A stretch of 64,000 nucleotides of DNA, from positions 124,001 to 188,000 of the forward strand of contig QIAN01000065.1 of NCBI GenBank assembly GCA_003225005.1. Reading direction: 5' to 3'. The translations under genes were made by a program, and so were the position numbers. Shown one piece after another: positions 25,710 through 35,844 of the stretch (position 1 is the first letter of the stretch; each line of letters opens with the position of its first letter). The stretch is from Acidobacteriota bacterium (GTDB lineage Bacteria > Acidobacteriota > Terriglobia > Terriglobales > Acidobacteriaceae). The notes beneath the pieces were generated by a model that was given only the letters and a program-made list of their open reading frames with translations, did no database searches and was not told the origin of the DNA.

Positions 25710-27086
25710 TTATTTCTCATTCTTGTCCTCACTCGGAGCTTTGGCGCCCTCACCTTTGGCACCTTGGCCTTTGGCGCCTCCTGCCGGGGCTTCGCTGGGC
25801 GCCGCCTCGACTTTGATCTTGGTGTTGTCAGGCAGGCCGTAGGCGCCGCTTGCCACCACCTTGTCGTGCTCGGTGACGCCGTCGACAATCTGCACATCGT
25901 CAGCTTGGCGAATGCCGATCTTCACGGCTTTCAGGTGGGCTTTACCATCCGCGCCAGCTAGCATTACGGCAGGACTCCCATCCTGAGCGCTAATTACGGC
26001 AGCGGCGGGGACGACCAGAGCATCTTTCACTGTCCGAGCCGTGACCGAGAGTTGCACGCTGGTGCCTGGTTTCAGTTGGTTCTTGGGATTTTTCGCTTCC
26101 AGCCAAACTTCGACTGTGGTGCTGCTCGGATCGAGAGCCGGACTGACCACGGTGATTTTGCCTTTGATGGGTTCATCGATGCCCGGCACGGTGAGTGTCC
26201 CCGGGTCTCCCATCTTCAGTTGAGCGGCATCGGCCTGCGGGATATGAGCTTTCGCGATGACCGAGGAAATATCCATCACGGTAATGAGTGGAGTTCCAGC
26301 TGCGGCCATCTCCCCCGGGTACAACGGACGATCGGTCACGAAACCATCGATCGGGCTGTGAATCTCCGAGTACCCGAGCTGGGCTTGGGCACCGAGATAC
26401 TTCCCCTTGGCTTGATCCAACTGACCTGCGGCAGACTTCAACTCCTGCTGCTTACCTATGGCATTGAGAGCTTCCAGGTGTCGGGTGGTAATGGCAAACT
26501 GGTTTCGCGCTAGAGTGACGTCGACGGTCGACTGATCCAATTCCTTACGGGGTAAAGCCCCTTGTGCGAACAGTTGCTGGCGGCTCTCATAGACTTTCTC
26601 CTGGGCGTCAAGAGCTTTCTTGGCTTGTTGGGCATCGGCTTCGGCTTTCTGAATTTCCTCGGGCAAGGTGGCAGCCGTCGTGGTCGTGTAGGCTGCTTGG
26701 GCTTGAGCGTAGGCCCCTTTATTTTCCTGCGCTGCGGCGCTCAGGTCGCGATTCTCCAGCACGGCGAGCAACTGTCCCTGATGAACTTTGGCCCCCCGTT
26801 TGACCAGGAATTTTTGTACCGGAGCGCTGATCTTGGGCACGATCGCAGCTTGCTGCCGGGCAAAGAGAACCGCTTGAGCCGTAATGGTTTGTTCAATCGC
26901 CGTCTTTTCCACCGGCGCCACCTGGACGGAAACGGTTGGCTCGGTCTCGCCCTTGTCGCTGGAGCAGCCAACATTAAACAGGAGCCCCGCAGCCGAGGCA
27001 GCTAGCGCCAGCTTCCGTAGAGCGCGGCGCAGCGCAACCCAGTCGCCCGCGGAACTTAAGAAGACGGCTCGTTCAGTATGGTTCAT
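25710..27086 (-). CDS. RND efflux periplasmic adaptor (membrane fusion protein)
   Basis: 458 residues. N-terminal hydrophobic segment ending in a Cys (LLFNVGCSS), so likely membrane-anchored or a lipoprotein. Lipoyl half-motifs (VKRGAKVHQGQLLAVLENRDL and GYSEIHSPIDGFV) flank a long alpha-hairpin (about 115-235), followed by beta-barrel and membrane-proximal domains. The C-terminal tail is Lys/Gly/Glu/Ala-rich low complexity (GAKGQGAKGEGAKA). It bridges the RND pump and TolC-like channel. It sits 4 bp after the channel gene and 3 bp before the pump gene, one operon. Confidence 0.95.
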   Translation of the reverse strand: MNHTERAVFLSSAGDWVALRRALRKLALAASAAGLLFNVGCSSDKGETEPTVSVQVAPVEKTAIEQTITAQAVLFARQQAAIVPKISAPVQKFLVKRGAKVHQGQLLAVLENRDLSAAAQENKGAYAQAQAAYTTTTAATLPEEIQKAEADAQQAKKALDAQEKVYESRQQLFAQGALPRKELDQSTVDVTLARNQFAITTRHLEALNAIGKQQELKSAAGQLDQAKGKYLGAQAQLGYSEIHSPIDGFVTDRPLYPGEMAAAGTPLITVMDISSVIAKAHIPQADAAQLKMGDPGTLTVPGIDEPIKGKITVVSPALDPSSTTVEVWLEAKNPKNQLKPGTSVQLSVTARTVKDALVVPAAAVISAQDGSPAVMLAGADGKAHLKAVKIGIRQADDVQIVDGVTEHDKVVASGAYGLPDNTKIKVEAAPSEAPAGGAKGQGAKGEGAKAPSEDKNEK

Positions 27087-27090
27087 CCGG

Positions 27091-28536
27091 CTAGAAGGTT
27101 CCCGTCAGAGTTTGCAAATTTGCCACCGCCACGCGGAATCGCGCTTGGCCATCATCGTACGCATTGCGGGCTAGGGTCAGCGTATTCTGCGCATCCACTA
27201 CTTCGAGAACGGTGGATTCTCCCGCCTGATAACGCAACGTAGTCAATCGCAGGCTATCGGTTGCCATTTCGGCGGAGCTGGCCAAAGACTGCATCTCCGA
27301 ACGCGCGATTTCAGCTTCGTTGTAGAACTGGCGCAAATGGGCAAGAAGCTGGCGCTGCGCAAAACTTAACTCCACCCGCGACTGATCGCGGCGCAGTTCC
27401 GCCTGCTTCAATTTGCTGCGGTCAGCGCCCCAGCTGAAAATCGGAATTTGCAGGCTAGCCACGGCTGAGTATCCCAGGTTGCGCACGCCAGCCCGATCTT
27501 TTACAGCGAACTGGTCGGCGTCGATGCCATAAAAATAGTCCATCGTCAGTGCTGGCAGGAGGCCACCCCACGCGGCGGTAACTTCGTGCCTGGCGGCCTC
27601 GAGGGCGGCCAACGCCGCCCGCAGTTCAGGATTATTCTTCTTGGCCAAGACTTCCACGTCAGAAAAACTGGGAAGGGGTTCGGGAGCCTGAAGGTCATCG
27701 ACGACGGCGAAGTCCTGATTAAAGTCTGGAAACAACAGAACCGCCAAATCAAGGCGCGTGCGCTCCATGTCGAGTTGCGCCTCTTGCAAGGCCCGGTCCT
27801 GCTGCTGGCTCTGGATCGACGCCTTAAGCACATCCGCATGTGCCACTTCTCCGCCGTTCTCCAACTTTTGGCTGACACTCAGAAATCGTTGTGCCTCGCT
27901 CGCAGCCCGTTGCGCGCTGGCATATTTGCGCTGCGCCACAATCAGGCCATAGTAGGCCTGGGTCACCGTGACCACCAATCCGCGCGTGGCAACTTCCGCC
28001 TTAGCCCTGGCCTCCGCCAGCATGGCCGATGAGCGGCTGTAGTCGGCGAAACCAGTCAACGAAACTGCCTGATGAACATCACCCTGGCTGATGTATTCAT
28101 GAACGGCATTATTGGCGATGTAGCGAACCGGAGCGCAGGTGGCGCCCGGCGATGCGCACGCAGCCGGCACGCGACCGACCCCTTGGGTGTAGAGGAAGGA
28201 GTTGTTGTAGATCGCGTTCGGCAGGAGTGCGGCCCGCGCCTGGACGCGATCCTCACCGGCCAGCCTCAAAGCGGTGACCGCCGAACGAAATTGCGGCTCA
28301 TTGGCCTTCGCGCGCTGCAACGCGTCCTGAAGCGTAATCGTCAGGGGAGCGCCCGAGGCTGGAGAGTCGCTCGACACCGATGATGCCTGAACGTCGACCG
28401 GTGGGGTCTGGGTTTGTGCAAAAAGCGCAGACACGAACAACGCCAGAACCAGAATGGTTGTTGGTATCGGTCGCCAATTCCCATTGTGGCATCGCGGAGT
28501 GGTCGTCCGAGGACAATCAAAGAAAGACACTTTCAA
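27091..28536 (-). CDS. TolC-family outer membrane efflux channel (RND operon)
   Basis: 481 residues with an N-terminal export signal (ILVLALFVSALFAQ near 28-41) and two OEP repeats: LQDALQRAKANEPQFRSA at the start of the mature part and long amphipathic helices such as AARHEVTAAWGGLLPAL and RYQAGESTVLEVVDAQNTL. This forms the trimeric outer-membrane duct of the tripartite pump. First gene of the operon; its promoter should lie in the 760-bp region upstream. Start codon choice is not certain because the first 25 residues precede the signal core. Confidence 0.93.
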   Translation of the reverse strand: MKVSFFDCPRTTTPRCHNGNWRPIPTTILVLALFVSALFAQTQTPPVDVQASSVSSDSPASGAPLTITLQDALQRAKANEPQFRSAVTALRLAGEDRVQARAALLPNAIYNNSFLYTQGVGRVPAACASPGATCAPVRYIANNAVHEYISQGDVHQAVSLTGFADYSRSSAMLAEARAKAEVATRGLVVTVTQAYYGLIVAQRKYASAQRAASEAQRFLSVSQKLENGGEVAHADVLKASIQSQQQDRALQEAQLDMERTRLDLAVLLFPDFNQDFAVVDDLQAPEPLPSFSDVEVLAKKNNPELRAALAALEAARHEVTAAWGGLLPALTMDYFYGIDADQFAVKDRAGVRNLGYSAVASLQIPIFSWGADRSKLKQAELRRDQSRVELSFAQRQLLAHLRQFYNEAEIARSEMQSLASSAEMATDSLRLTTLRYQAGESTVLEVVDAQNTLTLARNAYDDGQARFRVAVANLQTLTGTF

Positions 28537-29298
28537 GGGCCACCTCGAATCGTGAAGTCGAGTCGCTTTACCCGCGAAGTAGGTGAAGCGAAAAGCCCGT
28601 GCGGATGCTTCGCGGGCATTGCCCGGACCGCTCGAACGTCACTGCGGCAGGCTGCATGTTTGGCGGCATCGAATCGAGTCATGGGCTTCTGCGACGGCGT
28701 CGGTCGAGCGGTCGGACCGATTTGGGACTTGCCAGCGTAGCACAAGCATCCTGAAATCCACATGAAAAGCGTTAGTCTCAGCCCCCAAGTGCAAGCATGC
28801 GCAGCTCTTATTCTCTTAGTGACGAGACGGCGAATGTGTGACGAAGAGCTAGCTCATAAGCATCGTCCACGTGACATTTGGCAAGCCCCGAAGCGAAATA
28901 GTGAGGTCAATAAGGTGATTGATCTGAATGAAGTCAGGGTCACGCCCCGCGACCACTTGAGCGTTCCGGTCGCGCACGCCGCCGGCGCGCCAAAAAGGGA
29001 AGCAGTCGAAACCGTTTGGTTCGCTCCACAGAAACCGGTGCGCGTGTTCTTTGTTCTTTAAACATCGGCGATTACGGACGCCGGGGATTCGGGATTTCAC
29101 CAAGCGCCGTTTGTCCAATTTTCTGCAAAAGCTTTCACGTTGGTGCCTCGCGCAGCTGACTAACGTCTCGTAAGCTCTTCTCCGTGAATGTCTTACGCAA
29201 CCATTCGCAGCGGCCTGAGAATTGCACTGAGGAACGTCTGATCTTAAGACAGGCTCAAAGCAGCCACGGGCCCGTCATCACATTCCCCCTGAGGCAGG
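28537..29298. other. Divergent intergenic region, no gene recognised
   Basis: About 760 bp between the efflux operon (minus) and a small hypothetical gene (plus). Frames of 70-100 codons exist on both strands but show no domain, no good ribosome-binding site and no conserved-looking composition. GC-rich inverted repeats occur (for example around 28588-28615), none with a T-tract that I could identify. Confidence 0.5.
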
Positions 29299-29700
29299 AT
29301 GGCTTACAGAGAGATCTTTTGGATGGCGTGTGACTCCACTGAGCAACTGCGGGCGGAATACGGCCCGTTTCTTACTCGGGGCGAAGCCGAAGCCGAGGCT
29401 CGAAAGCTGGGTTTTGGTTACCTTCTGCGTTACGAGCATCTTCTCGGCGAAGATGAAGAAATTCAAGAAGTGCGCTGCATCTTTATCGAATTGCCGGAAA
29501 CTGTTCCCCCGGCCGAACTATTTTCCTTCACTCTCCACACTCGTTGCGCAACTTGCGGTGAATCGGCCGCCCACAACAAAAACTGGCAGGCCGAGGTCTG
29601 GGCCGACATTCACGAATTCGAACATGCACGCCATCGCGTGCGACTTTTTGAGCGCGCCCGCGGCCAGGGCCTGAAGGAAATTGGCGGCTGGCGAAGCTAG
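29299..29700 (+). CDS. Conserved-type hypothetical protein, 133 aa
   Basis: Soluble acidic protein with a GAGGCAGG-type ribosome-binding stretch just before the ATG. Visible features are the start YREIFWMACDSTEQLRAEYGPFLTRGEAEAEARKLG split over an N-terminal alpha/beta segment, an LPETVPPAE turn, and a CATCGESAAH segment that may bind a metal through two Cys and one His. I do not recognise a named family. It is convergent with the pentose-phosphate operon (24 bp from the pgl stop), so it is not part of it. Confidence 0.65.
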   Translation: MAYREIFWMACDSTEQLRAEYGPFLTRGEAEAEARKLGFGYLLRYEHLLGEDEEIQEVRCIFIELPETVPPAELFSFTLHTRCATCGESAAHNKNWQAEVWADIHEFEHARHRVRLFERARGQGLKEIGGWRS

Positions 29701-29724
29701 AGCGGAACTTGCTGGCTGCTTGGG

Positions 29725-30477
29725 TCAACGAGCCGCTGACAGTTCGCTGGCGGCTGCCCGGTCCACAAACCATATCAACTTGCCTTCTGCGGGGCGCACC
29801 AATTTTGCGGGATACTTTTCTCCTGGGGCATCGCCCTCCAACACCTCATGCAAGGCCGATGCTTTCTCTGATCCGCTCATCAAAAACGCCACGCAGCGCG
29901 CCGCATTCAGCAACGGTAGAGTGAAGGTAATCCGGTAAGTCTTTAACTTCTCCACCCAATTGGCAACCACAAGCCGCGACTTTTCCTCAAGTGCGGCGGT
30001 CTCGGGAAACAGTGACGCGGTATGTCCATCCGGTCCCAGCCCCAAAAGAATCAAGTCAAAGCGCGGGATCTCTCCTGCCTGTAGCGAAAAAAACTGGCGC
30101 AAAATCCGTTCGTAGGCTAGAGCTGCATCTTCTGTGTCCGGTTTCTCGGCGGGAACGCGGAACACGTTGCTCACCGGGACCGGAACCCTCGACAACATGG
30201 CCTCCTGGGCCATTCGGTAGTTGCTGTCGGGATCTGTCGGCGGAACCTGGCGCTCGTCGCTCCAGAAAAAAAACATCTGTGCCCAAGGTAAAGCTGCGCG
30301 AGCGTTCGTAGCCAGAAGGGTGTAGAGATTCTTGGGCGTCGATCCTCCGGAGAGCGCAATCACAAAGCGGCCTCGCTCCGCCACGGCTTCATCGGCGGCG
30401 CGCACGACTTCCTCCGCTGCGGCGTGAAACACATCCTGCGGGGTGGTCAGTCTCCGGACTTCAACGGGCGATTTCAT
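29725..30477 (-). CDS. pgl: 6-phosphogluconolactonase
   Basis: 250 residues of the glucosamine-6-phosphate isomerase/6-phosphogluconolactonase fold: ALSGGSTPKNLYTLL near 43 (phosphate loop), FFWSDERQVP near 92, and the lactonase signature LGLGPDGHTASLFPET near 148. Hydrolyses 6-phosphogluconolactone to 6-phosphogluconate in the oxidative pentose phosphate pathway. Last gene of the operon; starts 4 bp after the glk stop. Confidence 0.95.
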   Translation of the reverse strand: MKSPVEVRRLTTPQDVFHAAAEEVVRAADEAVAERGRFVIALSGGSTPKNLYTLLATNARAALPWAQMFFFWSDERQVPPTDPDSNYRMAQEAMLSRVPVPVSNVFRVPAEKPDTEDAALAYERILRQFFSLQAGEIPRFDLILLGLGPDGHTASLFPETAALEEKSRLVVANWVEKLKTYRITFTLPLLNAARCVAFLMSGSEKASALHEVLEGDAPGEKYPAKLVRPAEGKLIWFVDRAAASELSAAR

Positions 30478-30481
30478 GCGC

Positions 30482-31477
30482 TTACAGAGAGGCGGGTGCG
30501 CTACTGGCTACGGCACAACGCGCAGCACCGATCAGTCCAGCTTTGTCGTTGGTGACCACCTGCACGGGAATGCCATCCATGAGTGGACGCATCCGACCTT
30601 TGTCCAAGAAGGCCTGCATGAAGAGCGGGCCGGTGAGCTTGGAAAGAATCTTGGGTGAAATGCCTCCGGCCAAGAAGACTCCGCCCGTACCCATGACCTT
30701 AAGCGCCAGATTACCCGCTTCAGCGCCGTATACGGAGATCCACAAATCGAGTGCTTGCTCGGCAAGTTTGTTGGTATGGTCAAGAGCGGCCTGAGAAATT
30801 CTGGCGGCGTCGTTTTCTCGTTTTACCCGGTCGCCGACCTCGAGCAATTCATCGTCGCAGGTATGAGCGCACAAGAATTCGTAGACATTGACCAGGCCAG
30901 GTCCGGAGAGGATACGCTCGTAGCTGACTCGTCCGTGACGGGCTTCGAGAAACTTCAGGAGCTCAATCTGCAAATCGCCTCGGGGGGCAAAATCCGTGTG
31001 GCCGCCTTCGCAGGCGAAAACGTGGTGCTTTTTTCCATCCCAGTACAAACCTGCCTCGCCCAAGCCCGTGCCCGGCGCGATAACCGCCTGGTTGCCCGTG
31101 GGCTGGCGGCCGCTGATCCGGTGCAACGGAACCAAGTCGTTGGCCTCCAGCGCCCCAATGCCCCAGGCATTGGCTTCCAGGTCATTGATGAGTAACGTTG
31201 CGGGAAGGTGAATTTGTTTCGCCAGGCGGGAGCGTTCGACGATCCAGGGCAGGTTGGATGTCTCCACCCGGCCATTGCGCACCGGACCTGCAACTCCAAA
31301 ACAGGCAAGCTTGGGGCGCCCACCGGAATCCTTCAAGAACTCGGCGACGATTTCGCCCAGTTCGCTGTGCTCGCGGCTGGGAAATACTCGCTCCGACACC
31401 AGACGCAAGGACCCGTTCTGAGGTTGAAAATAGGCCAATCGAGCGTGGGTTCCCCCAATGTCGCCGGCCAGGATCAT
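30482..31477 (-). CDS. glk: Glucokinase
   Basis: 331 residues from the ATG at 31475-31477, which overlaps the zwf stop in an ATGA arrangement. The open frame runs 66 codons further upstream into zwf, but the protein family starts at [17 protein letters not shown], the phosphate-1 motif of the Glk (hexokinase-like) family. Other motifs: [22 protein letters not shown] (catalytic Asp), [11 protein letters not shown] and [11 protein letters not shown]. Phosphorylates glucose with ATP to glucose 6-phosphate, feeding zwf and pgi of the same operon. Confidence 0.95.
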   Translation of the reverse strand: MILAGDIGGTHARLAYFQPQNGSLRLVSERVFPSREHSELGEIVAEFLKDSGGRPKLACFGVAGPVRNGRVETSNLPWIVERSRLAKQIHLPATLLINDLEANAWGIGALEANDLVPLHRISGRQPTGNQAVIAPGTGLGEAGLYWDGKKHHVFACEGGHTDFAPRGDLQIELLKFLEARHGRVSYERILSGPGLVNVYEFLCAHTCDDELLEVGDRVKRENDAARISQAALDHTNKLAEQALDLWISVYGAEAGNLALKVMGTGGVFLAGGISPKILSKLTGPLFMQAFLDKGRMRPLMDGIPVQVVTNDKAGLIGAARCAVASSAPASL

Positions 31478-33015
31478 TTCTCGAAATTCCTCCAACGGCG
31501 GCCATCGCGCTCCAACAGTTCGTCTGCCTCTTTTGGGCCCCAGGTACCGGCGGCGTAATTGGGAAAATTGCGGGGCGGCAGCGCTTTCCAAAGATCCAAA
31601 ATCGGATTGACCACACACCACCCCGCCTCCACCATATCGGCGCGCTGAAAAAGTGTCTGATCTCCGATCATGCAATCATGCAAGAGCCGCTCGTAGCCCG
31701 TGCTGGGCTGCTTTCCGAAGTATTCCTGGTATTCGAAATTCATGTCGACTGGATCCAGCCGCATGACCGGGCCCGGGACTTTCGCCGCGAAGCGCAACGA
31801 AATTCCCTCTTCCGGCTGGATATGCAGCACCAGTTGGTTCGGCATGAGGTGTTCCACGGGGGTATCGCGGAAAAGCACAAACGGCGCCCGCCGAAACTGT
31901 ATCACGATATAGGTGTTTCGCATCGGCATGCGCTTGCCAGTGCGCAGATAGAAGGGCACGTCCGCCCATCGCCAATTGTCAATGTTGACTTTCATCGCCA
32001 CGAACGTTTCGTTGCGCGAATCGGGAGCAACATCAGCTTCAGCGCGGTAGGCTGGAGCTCGTTCTCCACCTAAGATGCCTTCGCCATACTGGCCGCGCAC
32101 TGACCGGTTAAGCACTTCTTGGTCACTCATGGGCTGGATCGCGTGCAGTATCTTGGCCTGCTCATCGCGCACCGCGTCAGCCTGGAATGATATGGGCGGC
32201 TCCATCGCCGTCAAGCTGATGAGCTGCATGATGTGATTGGGCACCATATCGCGCAAGGAACCAGCATGGTCAAAATAGCCGCCACGCCCTTCAACCCCCA
32301 CCGTCTCGGCCACTGTAATCTGTACGTGATCGATGTATCGGCGGTTCCAGATGGGCTCGAAGATTCCGTTGGCAAAACGGAAAGCCATAATGTTCTGGAC
32401 AGTTTCTTTGCCGAGATAGTGGTCGATCCGGTAAATCTGGTTCTCTTCGGCCACCTTGCGCAGTTGCTGGTTGAGAGCTTTGGCCGATTCCAGGTCGTGA
32501 CCGAAGGGCTTTTCGATAACAACCCGGCGCCAATACTCGCTGGTCTGTTCCATCAATCCCGCGGCCGCCAGCTTCTCCACGATGGGCCCGAAATAATTGG
32601 GGGCAGTGGCCAAATAATAGAAGTAGTTTTGCTGAGTCGAGTGATCGCGATCAATCTTAGCCAGGAAATCCTTCAATTGCGGATAAAGATCCTGGTTGTT
32701 GAAATCACCCTTGAAATAATAGAAGCGGCGCGAGAAGATCTCCCACAAAGCGGGGTCAATCTCTTCCTCGCCATATTCTTTGACTTCCTCCAGGATCTTC
32801 TTGCGGAAGTCTTCATTCGTCACTGGCGAACGTGCCACTCCTACTACCGCGAATTCCTTGGCAAGCAGGTCTGCCTTGGCAAGATTGTAAAGCGCAGGAA
32901 TTAACTTGCGTCCCGTCAGGTCGCCGGCGGCGCCGAAGATCACCATCACACAAGGGTCGCCCTGTTTGCCAACGCGCGGTAGCGTTACGGCGGGATGTTC
33001 CATCAACTGAGCCAT
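31474..33015 (-). CDS. zwf: Glucose-6-phosphate 1-dehydrogenase
   Basis: 513 residues from the ATG at 33013-33015, preferred because GAGG lies about 9 nt upstream; the frame extends 28 codons more, into gnd. NADP-binding [21 protein letters not shown] near the N-terminus; substrate and catalytic motif [13 protein letters not shown] near 200. Oxidises glucose 6-phosphate to 6-phosphogluconolactone. The 4-bp overlap with glk indicates coupling. No sign of damage; length is normal for the family. Confidence 0.96.
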   Translation of the reverse strand: MAQLMEHPAVTLPRVGKQGDPCVMVIFGAAGDLTGRKLIPALYNLAKADLLAKEFAVVGVARSPVTNEDFRKKILEEVKEYGEEEIDPALWEIFSRRFYYFKGDFNNQDLYPQLKDFLAKIDRDHSTQQNYFYYLATAPNYFGPIVEKLAAAGLMEQTSEYWRRVVIEKPFGHDLESAKALNQQLRKVAEENQIYRIDHYLGKETVQNIMAFRFANGIFEPIWNRRYIDHVQITVAETVGVEGRGGYFDHAGSLRDMVPNHIMQLISLTAMEPPISFQADAVRDEQAKILHAIQPMSDQEVLNRSVRGQYGEGILGGERAPAYRAEADVAPDSRNETFVAMKVNIDNWRWADVPFYLRTGKRMPMRNTYIVIQFRRAPFVLFRDTPVEHLMPNQLVLHIQPEEGISLRFAAKVPGPVMRLDPVDMNFEYQEYFGKQPSTGYERLLHDCMIGDQTLFQRADMVEAGWCVVNPILDLWKALPPRNFPNYAAGTWGPKEADELLERDGRRWRNFEK

Positions 33016-33064
33016 CACTCGCATCCTCGGAATTCTTGGCTGAACAGCAAAACGTTTTCGCTGG

Positions 33065-34057
33065 TTATGCGCTCTTTTGTGCGGCGTCCGCTTCCACATG
33101 TCCGCCGAATTTTTGCCGCATAGCAGAAAGCATTTTTTCCGCGAATGTATGCTGCTGCCGAGAACGGAAACGCACGTACAAAGCCGCGGTCAACACGTCA
33201 GCCGGGACTGCTTCTTCGAGGGCCGCCTGTATCGTCCAGCGGCCCTCGCCGGAATCTTGCACGAAGCCTTCGTAGGCGGACAGGGTGGGGCTCTCCGTCA
33301 AGGCCATGGCGGTGAGATCCAGAAGCCACGAACTCACCACGCTGCCGCGACGCCAGACTTCAGCGATGTCCGGCAGGTTTAGATCGTAGCGCAGCTCTTG
33401 CGGTAAGTCTTTGCTGACGGCATTCTTGAAAATGTCGAAGCCCTCGGCGTAGGCCTGCATCATTCCGTACTCAATTCCGTTGTGCACCATCTTGACGAAA
33501 TGACCCGAGCCCGAGGGCCCGCAGTGAATGTAGCCTTCTTCCGCCGTGCCCCCCAGTTTATCCCGGCCTGGGGTTCGCGGAATCTGGCCCTTCCCCGGTG
33601 CTAGCGTCTGGAAAACAGGATCGAGGCGTTGTACTGCTTCTTTAGGGCCACCGATCATCATGCAGTAGCCGCGTTCCAAACCCCAGACACCACCACTAGT
33701 GCCCACATCCACGTAATGAATGCCCTTTTCTTTCGATTGCTTGGCGCGGCGCACGTCGTCTTTAAAGTAGGAATTCCCCCCGTCAATGATGACGTCCCCA
33801 GACTGCATGTGCTGCGCCAGCTGCTGCACCGTCTGCTCGGTGGGATCGCCTGCCGGCACCATGACCCATGCGGCACGCGGCGGTTTCAGCTTGCCCACCA
33901 AGTCTAGAAGAGAGACGGAACCGCTAGCTCCCTCGCCCGCCAGTTTCTTGACCGCCTCGCTACTGAGGTCCGACACCACCAGCTGATGTCCGCCGCGAAT
34001 CAGACGGCGGGTCATGTTGGAGCCCATGCGGCCCAGGCCTACCATTCCCAATTGCAT
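33065..34057 (-). CDS. gnd: 6-phosphogluconate dehydrogenase (decarboxylating), short GndA-type
   Basis: 330 residues from the ATG at 34055-34057, chosen because AAGGAG lies 7 nt upstream and the protein then opens with [15 protein letters not shown], the NAD(P) Rossmann motif. The 20 extra upstream codons come from a short direct repeat (GTTCC-ACGAAACG type) and are not conserved-looking. Catalytic-region motifs: [16 protein letters not shown] and [21 protein letters not shown]. At 330 residues it belongs to the short form, about 140 residues smaller than the E. coli type. Converts 6-phosphogluconate to ribulose 5-phosphate and CO2. Confidence 0.93.
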   Translation of the reverse strand: MQLGMVGLGRMGSNMTRRLIRGGHQLVVSDLSSEAVKKLAGEGASGSVSLLDLVGKLKPPRAAWVMVPAGDPTEQTVQQLAQHMQSGDVIIDGGNSYFKDDVRRAKQSKEKGIHYVDVGTSGGVWGLERGYCMMIGGPKEAVQRLDPVFQTLAPGKGQIPRTPGRDKLGGTAEEGYIHCGPSGSGHFVKMVHNGIEYGMMQAYAEGFDIFKNAVSKDLPQELRYDLNLPDIAEVWRRGSVVSSWLLDLTAMALTESPTLSAYEGFVQDSGEGRWTIQAALEEAVPADVLTAALYVRFRSRQQHTFAEKMLSAMRQKFGGHVEADAAQKSA

Positions 34058-34122
34058 GCCAGTGCTCCTTGAGTTCCTTCGAAACGAGTTCCTACGAAAC
34101 GGACTTGCGTCCGACAATGGCC

Positions 34123-35844
34123 CTACGCGGTCAAGGCCTTCTTTACCAAGCTGTGCAATTTTGTCAGACCCGCATGGACATCAGTTCCCAGATGCACCCG
34201 CAGAGCGCGGCGTCCCCGCTCGGCCAACACCTGGAAGTCTCCGCGCGCTTGCGCTGCCTTAACAATCCCAAAGGTGTATTTTTGACCTGGCACCGGCACA
34301 TCGAAGGCATCGTCGCATGTGACCTGCAGGAAGACTCCGGAATTCGGTCCGCCCTTGTACGCTTGTCCAGTGGAGTGCAGAAAGCGCGGCCCAAAGCCCA
34401 GACAGCTAGCGACGCGCTTGTTATCGCGCACCTGGTGCCGCAGAGCCTGAAGACGCTCTTCGTGCTCCGAATTCATCTGCACATAGCCGAGGGTTGCGAA
34501 ATAGTCGCCGGACTTGATGCGGTCGAGGTGAGCTTGGATGTAACTGGCAACAGACTTGTCATGCGCGCTCCTCGCCAGTTCCGTCGCATTCTTCTCGTCG
34601 GTGAACAGCTTCATGCCACTGTCTTCAAGCACCGGCTTTTCGGCAGGCAGGGAACTGGTTTTCTCATATTCGGAAGTGAGGTTACGGGTGGCGATCTTAC
34701 TGGCTTCCACATCCGGTTGATTGAATGGATTGATGCCGATGATCGCTCCCGCCACAGCGGTGGCGACCTCCCAACGGAAGAACTCCTGACCCAGATCGTA
34801 AATGTCCGCCATCGAGATGCGCACCACCGGATGCCCAGCTTTTTCGAGCGCCGCCACTTGCCGATCCTGCTCCGACTCCGAAGCTCCCTCGAGACGCACA
34901 TACGCGAAAACGCGATCGTTCCCATAAAGTTCCGGAGGGCCCAACCGCTCCCGATCTACGGGGATGATGCCTTTCCCCTGTTTGCCGGTGGACTCGGCCA
35001 AGAGTTGCTCAAGCCATGCGCCCAGGTCTGAAATTCCCCCCGACGTGATGATGGTGACTTTATCTCGTCCGCTACGCGCTGCCGCTCCCAGAATAATCCC
35101 CAACACAGCGCCAGGATTTTGCTCCACAGCAACGTTCTCGCCACAGGCTCGCACCATTTCCGCGGTGCGTTCCAGAAACTTCCCGGTGTCGAGTCCCATC
35201 ACCGCCGCCGGTACCATGCCGAAATTGGAGAGCACGGAATAGCGGCCGCCGATCGAAGGCAAGCCGTAAAAAATGTGCCGGAAGTGATCAGCTTCGGCGA
35301 CCTGTTGCATCTTGGAGCCGGGATCAGTAATGGCGATGAAATGACTCCCGGCCTTGTCCGCACCGACTGCCTGCTTGGTCAATGCAAAGAAATATTGCTT
35401 AAAAATATTTGGTTCGAGGGTGCTGCCCGATTTACTTGAAACGATGAAAACGGTCTTAGGAATGTCGATCTTATTTTCGAAAGTTTTCACCTGCGCCGGA
35501 TCGGTGGAATCCAGCACATGCAACTCGGGGAAGCCCGCGGGCTTCCCGAAGGTCATTTGTAATACCTCGGGGCCTAGGCTCGAACCCCCCATGCCCAGCA
35601 AAAGAACATGCTTGAAACCGGCGCCGCGCACCGCATCAGCGATTTTGCGCAAATTGTCTGTCTGAGCAATCTGCCGGTCTACGACATCAAGCCAGCCCAG
35701 CCAGTGGGCCTCGTCCGTGCCGGTCCAGAGCGACGCATCGCGCTGCCACAGGCGTTTCATTTTTCCGCCCGTTTGCCACTCGCTGATCGCACTCTTAACC
35801 GACGCCGCGAGCGATTCTGGCAGCGAAGATTTCAACCGACTCAC
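34123..35844 (-). CDS. pgi: Glucose-6-phosphate isomerase
   Basis: 573 residues. SIS-type sugar-isomerase domains: [14 protein letters not shown] near 88, [12 protein letters not shown] near 145 (phosphate-binding Ser/Thr), [12 protein letters not shown], and the C-terminal half with [21 protein letters not shown] carrying the usual active-site His/Lys region. Interconverts glucose 6-phosphate and fructose 6-phosphate. Its ATG overlaps the transaldolase stop by 4 bp. In several other bacteria transaldolase and this isomerase form are fused; here they are two coupled genes. Confidence 0.93.
   Translation of the reverse strand: MSRLKSSLPESLAASVKSAISEWQTGGKMKRLWQRDASLWTGTDEAHWLGWLDVVDRQIAQTDNLRKIADAVRGAGFKHVLLLGMGGSSLGPEVLQMTFGKPAGFPELHVLDSTDPAQVKTFENKIDIPKTVFIVSSKSGSTLEPNIFKQYFFALTKQAVGADKAGSHFIAITDPGSKMQQVAEADHFRHIFYGLPSIGGRYSVLSNFGMVPAAVMGLDTGKFLERTAEMVRACGENVAVEQNPGAVLGIILGAAARSGRDKVTIITSGGISDLGAWLEQLLAESTGKQGKGIIPVDRERLGPPELYGNDRVFAYVRLEGASESEQDRQVAALEKAGHPVVRISMADIYDLGQEFFRWEVATAVAGAIIGINPFNQPDVEASKIATRNLTSEYEKTSSLPAEKPVLEDSGMKLFTDEKNATELARSAHDKSVASYIQAHLDRIKSGDYFATLGYVQMNSEHEERLQALRHQVRDNKRVASCLGFGPRFLHSTGQAYKGGPNSGVFLQVTCDDAFDVPVPGQKYTFGIVKAAQARGDFQVLAERGRRALRVHLGTDVHAGLTKLHSLVKKALTA

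Noticed and set aside
28762-29061. 99-codon plus-strand ORF in the 28.5-29.3 kb gap
   Set aside because: No domain, no ribosome-binding site, odd composition; judged random.
31478-31675. Longer N-terminus for glucokinase
   Set aside because: The extension overlaps zwf and precedes the family's DIGGTHAR start; ATGA coupling fixes the start at 31477.
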